Assembly (NCBI RefSeq): GCF_030020805.1
Contig: NZ_CP125098.1
Span: 4,983,501-5,047,500, forward strand
From: Paenibacillus sp. RC67
Lineage (GTDB): Bacteria; Bacillota; Bacilli; Paenibacillales; NBRC-103111
DNA length: 64,000 nucleotides
Direction: 5' to 3'
The notes under the pieces are model-generated. The model had not been told where the DNA came from. It saw nothing but the letters and a program-made list of their open reading frames with translations, and searched no databases. Within the stretch, counting starts at the first letter, position 1. Each line of letters opens with the position of its first letter. Shown piece after piece: positions 7,629 to 16,049 of this stretch. The position numbers and the translations under genes are program-made.

Positions 7629-8078
7629 TTGAACAACGACCCCTCTAAAATTCAAAGCGATCTATCGATCGTGGATAGCCTGGTCCAACTGTCATACCTT
7701 GTCCAGAGCATTATCGGCCGAGTTGGAGCCGATCATGAGCTTTCGATCATTCAAATTCGACTACTCGGAATTCTACGGGATCGAGAACCTAGCATGTTAC
7801 AACTAGCCCAGCATCTGGGTCTCGATAAATCCAGTATTACAGGTCTAGTCGATCGCGCTGAACGCCGTGGACTCGTCGAACGTACGATTGCTCCAAACGA
7901 CCGACGTGGATTCAATGTCAGGGTGACTTCTGCCGGGCGGCAGCTCGTACATGTGGTCGGTGATGAGATCGAGCGTCAGTTAAATGCTGTAATTGAAGTA
8001 ATAACTGAGACAGAACGCTCACATCTCGCTGCCTTTGCAACCAAAATCCTTGGCACTTCTGCAAGTTCAAATGACTGA
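7629..8078 (+). CDS. MarR-family transcriptional regulator
   Basis: About 149 residues with the MarR winged helix. The recognition region is MLQLAQHLGLDKSSITGLVDRAERRGLVER, followed by the wing PNDRRGFNVRVTSAGRQL. It is expected to repress its own gene and the divergent quinone oxidoreductase until a drug or electrophile releases it. No Cys is present in the protein, so ligand binding is more likely than thiol sensing. The start is probably TTG 7629, since GGAGTG ends six bases upstream. A GTG at 7620 in the same frame overlaps that site and is less likely. Confidence 0.85.
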   Translation: MNNDPSKIQSDLSIVDSLVQLSYLVQSIIGRVGADHELSIIQIRLLGILRDREPSMLQLAQHLGLDKSSITGLVDRAERRGLVERTIAPNDRRGFNVRVTSAGRQLVHVVGDEIERQLNAVIEVITETERSHLAAFATKILGTSASSND

Positions 8079-8358
8079 CCAAGACTACCACCCTATAGAG
8101 TACGCTCTACTACCACATAGATTCTTTTTCCATACAATTAAAAATACTAAAAAATAAAAGAGCGGTTCTTTTTCAGAGGCATATTCTACTGTTCACCATT
8201 TATCCGCCTCTGCTTATACCCAATATATCCATCCGCGTACCCGTCGGAAGGCTCCTACTTAAACCCTTATTTGCATCAATATAAAAAAACTATGTATTTT
8301 CACACCTAAATTAAGTAATATTATATAGCGGAAAAATAATAGACATCAGGAGGTAAAT

Positions 8359-9618
8359 ATGCTGTTCAAAGAGCAATTCAACGAGATCCAACGTATTGCA
8401 CGGACGATCTTCGACAATCCCGAGCTGGGTTATAAAGAAGTGAAAACCCGGCAAACAGTCGTGGATTTTTTGACTCGCATCCATCCCGGGATTGAACTTG
8501 AAAGCTTTAGCACAACGGGGTTCAGGACGTCGCTCGGCAGTGGGAAGAAGCTAAATGTCGCCTTCATCGCAGAGCTTGATGCTGTCTACGCCCCTTCGCA
8601 TTGGCGTTCGGATAAAGCTACTGGCGCAGCGCATAATTGCGGCCACTATACCCAGGTAGCTATCGCGCTGGCGTTGTACCAATACTTTTTTACGACAGGC
8701 GCATACAAGGTTTGGGATTACACACTGACGTTCATCTTTGTTCCTGCGGAAGAATATCTTGATCTCGCTTATCGGGACGAGCTTCTCAAGAATAAGCAGA
8801 TTTCGTATTACGGCGGCAAGCCAGAGGCGATGAAGCTCGGCGTGTTCGACGATATCGACATCGGCGTTTGTGTCCATGCTATGGGCGGCGAATTCCCGGT
8901 GCGGACGATTGAAACGAACTGCGACCTGGCCGGATTCTTGTACAAGCGGTATACGTTCGAGGGCAAGGCAACTCATGCCGGCTTCGACCCGTTCTCCGCG
9001 AAGAACGCCTACAGCATGTCGACGCTGTTCAATGTCGCTCTCGGCCTCGCCCGACAACAAATGAAAGATTCGGAGAAGGTTCGGATGAATCCGATCGTGA
9101 TGGAGTCCGACATGTCTACCAATGTCATTCCTAACCGGATTAAGGTCGGTTCCGACTTAAGAACGTTAACGGTCGATTACATGAAGGAAGCTGCCGTCAA
9201 AATGGATGATGCCGCCAAAGGAAGCGCGCTTGCACTGCAAGGAACTGTTTCCATCGAAACGCAAATGGGCTATCTGCCGTTCGTACAGGACCGCTACTTG
9301 TCTGAATTCGTTATCGAAGCGTTCCATGCCAATGACGAAATCGCCGCTTTCCGGAATGAAACGCCGATCAGCGCTGCGGGCGATATCGGAGACTTGTCTT
9401 ATATGATCCCTTGCATTCAAATCGGCTACAGCGGATTTTCCGGTACCATCCATGGGGACGACTTCAAGGATATCGATCCCGAGTTCATTTATGAAGTATT
9501 CCCGAGATTCCTCGCCGACGTATTTGAACGTTTCAATGGCCGGATTGATCCAGCCAAGCTGTATCGCCGTTCCTACGAGGAATATGAGAAATTAATCAAT
9601 TCAATTGCGCAACAGTAA
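8359..9618 (+). CDS. M20-family amidohydrolase/peptidase
   Basis: The 419-residue cytosolic metallohydrolase belongs to the M20D/HipO-like amidohydrolases. The N-terminus (FDNPELGYKEVKT) carries the family start. Metal-binding motifs are AAHNCGHYTQ near residue 95, PAEEY near 139 and VCVHAMGG near 175. The dimerisation domain begins with THAGFDPFSAKNAY, and a final metal ligand is probably the His in GTIHGDDF near 367. Members remove acyl or amino-acid groups from small amides. AGGAGG lies 8 nt before the ATG. The next two genes are membrane proteins in the same operon, which suggests that the substrate is an imported small peptide or N-acyl compound. The substrate itself cannot be named. Confidence 0.85.
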   Translation: MLFKEQFNEIQRIARTIFDNPELGYKEVKTRQTVVDFLTRIHPGIELESFSTTGFRTSLGSGKKLNVAFIAELDAVYAPSHWRSDKATGAAHNCGHYTQVAIALALYQYFFTTGAYKVWDYTLTFIFVPAEEYLDLAYRDELLKNKQISYYGGKPEAMKLGVFDDIDIGVCVHAMGGEFPVRTIETNCDLAGFLYKRYTFEGKATHAGFDPFSAKNAYSMSTLFNVALGLARQQMKDSEKVRMNPIVMESDMSTNVIPNRIKVGSDLRTLTVDYMKEAAVKMDDAAKGSALALQGTVSIETQMGYLPFVQDRYLSEFVIEAFHANDEIAAFRNETPISAAGDIGDLSYMIPCIQIGYSGFSGTIHGDDFKDIDPEFIYEVFPRFLADVFERFNGRIDPAKLYRRSYEEYEKLINSIAQQ

Positions 9619-9639
9619 TTAACGGAAAAGAGGATTATC

Positions 9640-10443
9640 ATGAAATCGACGGTTTCCAAGTCCCAATTTATACTTTTGCTCGTTTTCGCGCTTTTGGTCA
9701 TTACCGTGTCAGAGCTTATCGGCATTCAAGCGGTAAAGATCGGAACGATCAAAATCAGCTTCCTGCCGCTGGTGTACGCGATCCTGATTACGATGATTCT
9801 GGGGATCACCGTAGTGCGCAAAGGCATCCTGAAGAAAGTCTACAGCAAAGACAACGTCAACTTCTCAGGAAAATATTTAATCTTCATCATGCTTCCCCTG
9901 ATGGCTAGATACGGAGCGGATGTTGCTCCCAAAATTCATGAAATTTTGCAGGTCGGCTGGATTTTCGTAATTCAGGAGTTCGGCCACTTATGTACCGTCT
10001 TGATCGGCTTGCCGATTGCGATTCTGATCGGTTTGAGAAGAGAAGCTATCGGAGCGACGCTCGGAATCGGACGGGAAGGCGAGCTCGCCTATATTTCCGA
10101 GAAATATACGCTTGATTCGGATGAAGGCCGCGGTGTCTTGTCCCTCTATATTATCGGTACATTATTCGGAACCCTGTTCTTCAGCATCGTCACACCGATT
10201 CTGCTGTCTCTCGGCTTCGACGTAGAAGCATTAGCCATGTCGGCGGGCGTCGGCTCCGCCAGTATGATGACCGCAGCCTCCTCAGCCCTTGTCGCAGGAA
10301 TTCCGGACAAGGCGGCCACTATTACGGCCTATGCTTCGGCAAGCCAGCTGCTGACAAGCTTCATGGGTACATACACGATGGTATTCCTCGCCGTACCTAT
10401 TCAACGATTCATGTATAAACTATTGGTTAGAGGTGCTAAGTGA
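9640..10443 (+). CDS. DUF3100-like polytopic membrane protein
   Basis: A 267-residue integral membrane protein with about eight hydrophobic helices. The central segment GLRREAIGATLGIGREGELAYISEKY and the glycine-rich GVGSASMMTAASSAL match my recollection of the DUF3100 family, often found beside M20 amidohydrolases. A transport role (uptake or export of the amidohydrolase substrate or product) is inference from linkage; the biochemical function is not known. It lies 21 nt after the amidohydrolase and overlaps the next gene by a TGATG stop/start. The three genes therefore form one operon. Confidence 0.7.
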   Translation: MKSTVSKSQFILLLVFALLVITVSELIGIQAVKIGTIKISFLPLVYAILITMILGITVVRKGILKKVYSKDNVNFSGKYLIFIMLPLMARYGADVAPKIHEILQVGWIFVIQEFGHLCTVLIGLPIAILIGLRREAIGATLGIGREGELAYISEKYTLDSDEGRGVLSLYIIGTLFGTLFFSIVTPILLSLGFDVEALAMSAGVGSASMMTAASSALVAGIPDKAATITAYASASQLLTSFMGTYTMVFLAVPIQRFMYKLLVRGAK

Positions 10444-10922
10444 TGGAAGGCAGATTGAATAAATACGCAAAGTACGCTTTGGTCTTATTGCTGAGTATAT
10501 GCTTGATCTTGTTCACACAAGAAATTAAGCTGCTCAAAAACCCTAACAGCACTCCGATTTCAATGATGACGATTTACGGACTGATGGTGCTGTGGCTGTT
10601 TTCTTTCATCGGCATCTTGATCTCCGGCTTGATGAAAAAAGTTCCGCTCAAGCTGATTCAGGATTTCCCTGTGCTCGGCTGGGTTTCGATTACTTCACTC
10701 GTTTTTTGCCTTATTTCCGATACTTTTATCAAAATGATCCAAGCTGTCGATTTTCTGTCCATTACGACGCCGATCCTGACCTTCGCGGGAATTTCGGTTG
10801 CAGACCGTTTGATCGACCTGCGCAAAACATCCTGGAAGGTAGCCATTGTTGCCATTTTCGTCTTTAGTGCGATGTACGTAGGCAGCGCCATCCTAGCGCA
10901 AATTGGCTTGCATCTTTCCTAA
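10443..10922 (+). CDS. Small polytopic membrane protein coupled to the DUF3100-like protein
   Basis: A 159-residue membrane protein with four or five predicted helices, starting at ATG 10443 within TGATG, where the upstream gene ends. A GTG one codon earlier is also possible. The stop/start overlap implies equal expression with the DUF3100-like protein, so the two probably form one two-subunit membrane complex. I do not recognise a defined family. It is followed by a terminator, which closes the operon. Confidence 0.7.
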   Translation: MEGRLNKYAKYALVLLLSICLILFTQEIKLLKNPNSTPISMMTIYGLMVLWLFSFIGILISGLMKKVPLKLIQDFPVLGWVSITSLVFCLISDTFIKMIQAVDFLSITTPILTFAGISVADRLIDLRKTSWKVAIVAIFVFSAMYVGSAILAQIGLHLS

Positions 10923-10987
10923 TCATCTTATGGCAGAAGCCCCGATAATTATCAGGAATCTAACTTCGCCTCATTTCCTGTAAAGCA

Positions 10988-11025
10988 AAAAACCTTAGTC
11001 CCGCGTCATACGGCTAAGGTTTTTT
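10988..11025 (+). terminator. Intrinsic terminator of the M20/DUF3100 operon
   Basis: AAAAACCTTAG (10988-10998) pairs with CTAAGGTTTTT (11014-11024). The symmetric T and A tracts make it work in both directions, so it may also serve the minus-strand serine hydrolase. Confidence 0.8.
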
Positions 11026-11059
11026 GAATATTTATCCCTGAAAATAGGTTTCGATTTTG

Positions 11060-11242
11060 TTAACTATCGAGTACCTTTAAATTGACTGAAGTATAGTTTA
11101 GTACTTTTGCTGGAACGACTCTTTCAAATGGGAAAAGTGAATGACTTCCAGAATATGTTGCATCAAATTTAAGATTCAGAGGTACCTTACCATAATCTTC
11201 AATCGACAATACAAGATAAGGCAGCATCATTAAAATATTCAA
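11060..11242 (-). other. Open frame overlapping the 3' end of the serine hydrolase gene
   Basis: A 60-residue frame reads on after the hydrolase stop in another phase (EDYGKVPLNLKFDATYSGSHSLFPFERVV...). Its composition looks protein-like. It could be a detached C-terminal tail after a frameshift or a remnant of a lost gene. There is no ribosome binding site of its own, so I do not call it a gene. Confidence 0.2.
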
Positions 11243-12353
11243 AATGATGATAAGGCCGGTCTTTCACTCTCTTCATCGTCACTTGAAAATTGATTGTGAT
11301 GAGTTCATTTTCTGGATCAACCATAATTTGCGTATTGCCGCGGCCAGAATGCGAATATGTCTTCTCAGACCTTAAAGTCCCCGTGTAGTCGTGTTTTGTC
11401 CCGCTAACATTCCAGCCTAATCCCCAGCTAGCTTCTTTAAAAAATTCGTCACCTAGTCGTGATGAAACGCCAGGTACTTGGTTCGTGGTCATTTTTTGCA
11501 CGCTCAGCTTGCTGAGAAGTCTGTGATTGTCATATATTCCTCCATTTAAGAACGTTTGGCAAAACACTGCCATGTCGTATGCGGTAGAGCATAATCCGCT
11601 GCTTCCCCAAGGGATAGTCAGGTTCTCGTAGTCAGCAAAGCGCGGGAACGGCGCACTCGGCGGATGTTTGGCGACCCGATGATATTGATCAGGCGGTACG
11701 ATGAACGATGTGTCCTTCATTCCCAATGGGTGAAACATGCGCTCCGTCATAAACTGCTCAAAACTTTGTCCAGTTACGCGCCGGATAATTTCCGTCAGCA
11801 TTACAAAGCCATAGCTGCAATAGCTCATCTCGGTCCCGGGGAATGAAGATAATGGCGCTGTATAACCGGCCGTTACGTATTTGTATACTTCGGGATGCTG
11901 ATTTTCCGGGCAGTGGATCATGTGGATTTTGTTCTCGCTGTTATTCGGCGATCCCCAAATTTTCGATACATCGATTCCGGATGTATGGGTCATTAAATGA
12001 TGAATGAGAACGCTTTCTTTATTCTCCCCGACAAATTCCGGTATGTAATCTTGCACGGGCAAAGCAACCGCAACTTTGCCTTCCTCCGTTAGTATCAGAA
12101 TAGCCGCCGCCGTTACCGGCTTCGAAATAGAGGCAAGCTGAAATATCGTGTCCAGTTTCATCGGACCGTATGCCTTATCGTAAGCAGGATCGACAAATAG
12201 TTTATGCGAAACGATGATGCCTTTGCGAGCAATTAATGAAACTATAATCGGGGAGACTCCACAATCAACCCATTGCTGCTGTAACGACTCCAATCTTGCG
12301 ATTCGCTCTTCACACATTCCTGCTTCATTAGGATGCCCATATCGTAGACTCAT
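11199..12353 (-). CDS. Serine hydrolase, beta-lactamase/penicillin-binding-protein-like fold
   Basis: A 384-residue cytosolic protein of the class C beta-lactamase-like esterase family. The nucleophile motif SxxK is SISK near residue 75 and the Tyr motif is YCSYG near 176. The third motif HSGRG near 336 stands where beta-lactamases have KTG. There is no signal peptide, which points to an intracellular esterase or D-aminopeptidase rather than a beta-lactamase. GGGGTGG lies before the ATG at 12353. It is monocistronic. The substrate cannot be predicted from the motifs. Confidence 0.82.
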   Translation of the reverse strand: MSLRYGHPNEAGMCEERIARLESLQQQWVDCGVSPIIVSLIARKGIIVSHKLFVDPAYDKAYGPMKLDTIFQLASISKPVTAAAILILTEEGKVAVALPVQDYIPEFVGENKESVLIHHLMTHTSGIDVSKIWGSPNNSENKIHMIHCPENQHPEVYKYVTAGYTAPLSSFPGTEMSYCSYGFVMLTEIIRRVTGQSFEQFMTERMFHPLGMKDTSFIVPPDQYHRVAKHPPSAPFPRFADYENLTIPWGSSGLCSTAYDMAVFCQTFLNGGIYDNHRLLSKLSVQKMTTNQVPGVSSRLGDEFFKEASWGLGWNVSGTKHDYTGTLRSEKTYSHSGRGNTQIMVDPENELITINFQVTMKRVKDRPYHHFEYFNDAALSCIVD

Positions 12354-12531
12354 CTTAAACCACCCCGCTACAATATAATAAACAACTAATTATAGCATAT
12401 TATTCCATTTTGTGAATATATAGGTTTTCTCTTCCTCGATCCTGCAGCCTTCAGCAATATCTTTTTGGAAGGCAACTTTTTTAGGCAGTCTACGTCAAAA
12501 GAGTAAATCTAAAAGAAAGGATGTGTTTATA

Positions 12532-14043
12532 GTGGTTTGTAAAAGTCGTCTGGTTGGAGCCTGCTTAATTGGATTATTACTCACTTGTTTCCTACTAGGT
12601 GCTGGGGCTTCAGCAGAATCCCAAAAGAAATTGACTTTGCCCTCTTTTTCCATTCAAATCAATGGGCAGCCTGTCGATAATACGCGCTTGAGGTACCCTT
12701 TTTTCGTGTACAATGACATCACTTACCTGCCGCTAACCTGGGAGATGACACAATCCTTGGGCTTCAACCTCGCTTATAGCGAAGGAGGGTTGACTGTTCT
12801 TAAAGGCGGAGGACAGCGGAGTGGCGGATGGTTTGGCTGGAAGAAGGAGCGTTTCCCTTTGGACCTTTCCGGTTCGAATAACCGAAGTCAGAGCTACACG
12901 GCAGTTATGCCGAGCTTCGCGCTGGCTATCAACGATACCCTAATTAATAACGGACAGGAGCCTTATCCATTCCTTGTTTGGAATGACGTTACATACATGC
13001 CGCTAACGTGGAAATATGCCCATGATTTATTAGAGCTCGGGCTCCTATGGGATAGGGAGAAAGGTCTTCAGATCATCGGCGGTCAGCAGCAGGTACTCTC
13101 GAGCATCTATTACGATGATACAGAGTACTTGTATGTTCACCCTACTCTCATTACTGAGAAAGGGCAAGGCAGCCTTAAGGTGAAAAAGACGATGGATGAA
13201 CCGCCTAAGTGGATGACTATTGAAGAAACTGAAGCGTTGAATAAGCGTATTCAGCAGCAACAAAGCCTGCTCTCGGGCGAAACGGTGGCCTTAACAGAGA
13301 AAGACAACGGTCTCTACTATGAAAACATGAAGCTCCTGCCAAAGGAGGAGATTACGGTCGATTCAAATTCTGCTGGCAACCCTTTCATCAATCAGTTAAC
13401 CGGAGTCTTATTCCCATTAGGATCTGAGCGGGCTTTCTTGAGCGTGACCAAGGTGACCTCCTATAACTATGGCAACAGCATAACCACTCATTATTCGTAT
13501 CTCATTGAAAACGGACAGGAGAAAGCAGTAACTGAATTTCCTCAACCACCAGACCGTATCATCCCGAATTCGGACGGAAGCTATTGGCTCACCTCTAATG
13601 GTATGAGCATGATGCACGGCCGAATACTCCCCGGCAGCCGGAGGCTGGCACTTGTTTCTCCCCAAGGAAAGATTAAACTAGTCAATGCATTGATGGAGGG
13701 CTACGATATCATGGTGCCAGGATCCGATAATTCTGCTTTTACGAATCTAATAGATGCCGAAGGAAAGCTGTTGATTTATGTCCATCCATTCAATTACGAT
13801 CCGCAGATCACACCAAGCAGAGGATACTACTTCATCGATACGAGCTTTCAAATGACCAAGGTAGATGCCTTGGACCCACTCGCTCAGGAAACTCCGTTAT
13901 TGCCAACCTCCCTTTCAGAATGGCCTGTTTATAGGGGAATCGACGGAAAGCTATATCTGATTCGCAAAAATAACGATCTCGCCAATTACACTGACAACAC
14001 CTCTGTTATGTGGTACGACGATCAAATCTTAGTCACACATTAA
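12532..14043 (+). CDS. Secreted protein with two stalk (copper-amine-oxidase N-like) domains
   Basis: About 503 residues. A signal peptide covers roughly residues 1-28 (hydrophobic core LIGLLLTCFLLGAGASA). Two copies of a repeated module follow, each with a short beta segment and the pair FxVxNDxTYxPLTW: FFVYNDITYLPLTW and FLVWNDVTYMPLTW. These are stalk domains often seen in Paenibacillus surface proteins. The remaining 300 residues look like a beta-propeller or beta-sandwich without recognisable catalytic motifs. GTG 12532 is chosen because AAAGGATG ends eight bases upstream; the GTG at 12523 overlaps that site. A role outside the cell is likely; the exact function is unknown. Confidence 0.75.
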   Translation: MVCKSRLVGACLIGLLLTCFLLGAGASAESQKKLTLPSFSIQINGQPVDNTRLRYPFFVYNDITYLPLTWEMTQSLGFNLAYSEGGLTVLKGGGQRSGGWFGWKKERFPLDLSGSNNRSQSYTAVMPSFALAINDTLINNGQEPYPFLVWNDVTYMPLTWKYAHDLLELGLLWDREKGLQIIGGQQQVLSSIYYDDTEYLYVHPTLITEKGQGSLKVKKTMDEPPKWMTIEETEALNKRIQQQQSLLSGETVALTEKDNGLYYENMKLLPKEEITVDSNSAGNPFINQLTGVLFPLGSERAFLSVTKVTSYNYGNSITTHYSYLIENGQEKAVTEFPQPPDRIIPNSDGSYWLTSNGMSMMHGRILPGSRRLALVSPQGKIKLVNALMEGYDIMVPGSDNSAFTNLIDAEGKLLIYVHPFNYDPQITPSRGYYFIDTSFQMTKVDALDPLAQETPLLPTSLSEWPVYRGIDGKLYLIRKNNDLANYTDNTSVMWYDDQILVTH

Positions 14044-14080
14044 ATAAAAGCTCATTCGGCACCACGTGAGTGAATAGGAA

Positions 14081-14130
14081 GACGGCTACCGATCTATGCT
14101 GATACCGGTAGCCGTCGTTTCTTTTTTTAG
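14081..14130 (+). terminator. Intrinsic terminator
   Basis: GACGGCTACCG (14081-14091) pairs perfectly with CGGTAGCCGTC (14106-14116), followed by a T-rich run. It ends the stalk-domain gene. Confidence 0.85.
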
Positions 14131-14214
14131 TTTCTGAAGAGGAGCAAGAAACACGATCCGGCCAACCTGCAAAGGGACCTTCAGACCATTTAAAGCATCC
14201 CTTCGCGACGGAAT

Positions 14215-14904
14215 TTACTCCTTCTCTTCTTCGCGAAAGCGGAAAGAGCGCGCCAAATACAGCACCGGTGTGCCGGCTGCCGAAATGACGAACTTCAATA
14301 CATAGGTGGTTAACAGAATCTGAAGCCACACATCCAGCGGATACACTTTGTAAAAGGCTATGGAGCAGAACACTAACGAATCGACGAATTGGCTAAGGCC
14401 CATACTTCCGTTGATTCGCAGCCAGAACTGGTTGTAGGCGGGAAACCGATTCTTCAAGGCGCTAAAAACGCGTACATCCAGAAATTGACTCACGAAATAA
14501 GCCGTTAGACTTCCTAGCGCAATTTGCGGCGCCAAGCCAAAGATCGTTTTGAGCGCTTCCTGCGAAATATCGCTTTCCTGAGGTACGAAGACGAGCACCA
14601 TTTGCATAATGATGGCTGAGGCGAACAGGCTGAAAAATCCGAGCCATACGGCCTGCCTCGCGGCTCTAGGCCCGTACTTCTCGTTAAGCAAGTCCGTCGT
14701 CATGTAAATCGACGCATAGATCGAATTGCCGAGCGTCATGACGATGCCGAACATTTCGATTGTCTTGACCACTTGAATGTTGGCCAGCACAGTGGCGAAG
14801 GCGACCCAGGCATACAGCCCCTTGCGTCCGAACAGCCGATAGCTGAGCAGAAACAACCCGAAATTGATGATGACAAAAACAATGCCCCAAATAAAATTGA
14901 ACAT
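14215..14904 (-). CDS. yhhQ: Queuosine precursor transporter, YhhQ/VUT family
   Basis: A 229-residue membrane protein with about six helices and the conserved VUT-family stretches TLGNSIYASIYMTTDLLNEKYG and ITGxMGLSQFVDS-like (INGSMGLSQFVDSLVF). The family imports preQ0, preQ1 or queuine for queuosine synthesis in tRNA. The start is ATG 14904, nine bases from AAGGAGT; a TTG at 14910 is too close to that site. The ribosome binding site is part of a preQ1-I riboswitch aptamer (14914-14952), so the ligand expected for the transporter is confirmed by its regulation: high preQ1 should hide the site and stop translation. Confidence 0.92.
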   Translation of the reverse strand: MFNFIWGIVFVIINFGLFLLSYRLFGRKGLYAWVAFATVLANIQVVKTIEMFGIVMTLGNSIYASIYMTTDLLNEKYGPRAARQAVWLGFFSLFASAIIMQMVLVFVPQESDISQEALKTIFGLAPQIALGSLTAYFVSQFLDVRVFSALKNRFPAYNQFWLRINGSMGLSQFVDSLVFCSIAFYKVYPLDVWLQILLTTYVLKFVISAAGTPVLYLARSFRFREEEKE

Positions 14905-14913
14905 AAACAATTA

Positions 14914-14952
14914 CTCCTTAGTTTTGATCACGCGGGATGGTCTCGAACCGCG
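14914..14952 (-). promoter_or_regulatory. PreQ1-I riboswitch
   Basis: On the minus strand the 39-nt element has stem P1 CGCGG (14952-14948) with CCGCG, the loop start UUCGAG, then CCC, an A-rich stretch UCAAAA and CUAAGGAG (14921-14914) that contains the ribosome binding site. This matches the preQ1-I consensus (GGUUC...CCC...AAAACUAAGGAG). In this class the tail pairs into the loop when preQ1 binds and blocks translation. The downstream gene is the precursor transporter. Confidence 0.9.
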
Positions 14953-15030
14953 ATCGGCTATAGGCTCACCGATTGAGCAGAATACGATTCTAACATGGCT
15001 TGGCGATTCCGGCAATAACGTATATGCTTC

Positions 15031-15636
15031 TTAACCTACCTTGGCTCCATAAGAAAGGGAAAACAATACAGATTGCTCTCGATCCATTCTCATGCCTGTA
15101 ATGGTAAATGTTTTAAAATCCACTCCTTCCATTTTAGCCCCTCTTACATCAGCATCCTGTAACTTTGCTTTTGCCAGTATCGCCATAGTCAGATCACAAT
15201 CTCTTAAATCGGCTTTCTCTAAATTAGCTCCTGACAAGTCTGCTTCATAAAATTTAACCCTCCGTAAGTCCTGCTTAACTAGTCTGGAATTTCTCAAATT
15301 TGTATATGACCAATCTCCTTGAAACATTGTGATCCCATCCATATTTGAGCCTGAAAAATCTGAACCCGTCATTTTACATACTTCAAATTTCGAAACAAAC
15401 AGATTAGCTCCATTAAAGCTACAATTCTCAAACGCAGATTCTTTATGAATGGAGCCATTTAACGATGCTCCGCGAAAATCACACTCAATAAACCGGCAGT
15501 TGCTAGACGTAATCTCATCTAGTGAACCATTAGAAAACGAGCAGCGATTAAATGTACAACTTATTAACTCACCGTACCTTAAATCTTGTCTAGCAAAGTC
15601 TACTCCTTCATATTTTTGATTGCTATGCTGAAACAT
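15031..15636 (-). CDS. Pentapeptide-repeat protein, Qnr/McbG-like
   Basis: A 201-residue protein built of about 30 A(D/N)LXX-type pentapeptides (for example ADLSGANLEKADLRDCDL), forming a right-handed square beta-helix. The length and the C-terminal extra segment (MRMDREQSVLFSLSYG) are close to Qnr and McbG proteins, which bind DNA gyrase and protect it from quinolones or microcin. Whether this one protects gyrase is inference; many Bacillota carry such genes without known function. The ATG at 15636 follows GGGAGG; the longer frame to 15663 has no site. It is monocistronic. Confidence 0.8.
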   Translation of the reverse strand: MFQHSNQKYEGVDFARQDLRYGELISCTFNRCSFSNGSLDEITSSNCRFIECDFRGASLNGSIHKESAFENCSFNGANLFVSKFEVCKMTGSDFSGSNMDGITMFQGDWSYTNLRNSRLVKQDLRRVKFYEADLSGANLEKADLRDCDLTMAILAKAKLQDADVRGAKMEGVDFKTFTITGMRMDREQSVLFSLSYGAKVG

Positions 15637-16049
15637 AAGATGCCTCCCAAGTATGAATGTCATTTTAGATATTTTTGAATTAAAGCATGAATATACAGTT
15701 TATCTTTGACTCTCTCAAAAAAAGGATCTACTCTCCACCTCTTTCCCGGTTATACTATTTTTTTTAATAATAGCACACGGCTGTCAAGTACCCGTTTGAT
15801 CTCAACTAAAAGTCAAGATATTTATATTTCTTTTTTAAAGAAATAATCAAAGCTCCACGTCATCGTTAAGCTCAAAAAATTAGTCCATTAACCTTTCTGG
15901 CTCGTCTAACGTTACGATTAACGCTTGGGAGATCCTTTTTAGGTCACACAGAACACTAGCATATTGAGCATTCCTTAATGAATAACCAATCCAATGAAAA
16001 GGGAATCTTATGCAAGTGCAGACTTGAAAAGATAGGGAGTGAGCAAGAG
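15637..16049. other. Intergenic region without recognised gene
   Basis: About 410 AT-rich nucleotides between divergent genes. It must hold the promoters of the pentapeptide protein and the decarboxylase. No terminator, riboswitch or operator palindrome stands out. An in-frame ATG at 15978 extends the decarboxylase frame but lacks a ribosome binding site. Confidence 0.4.
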
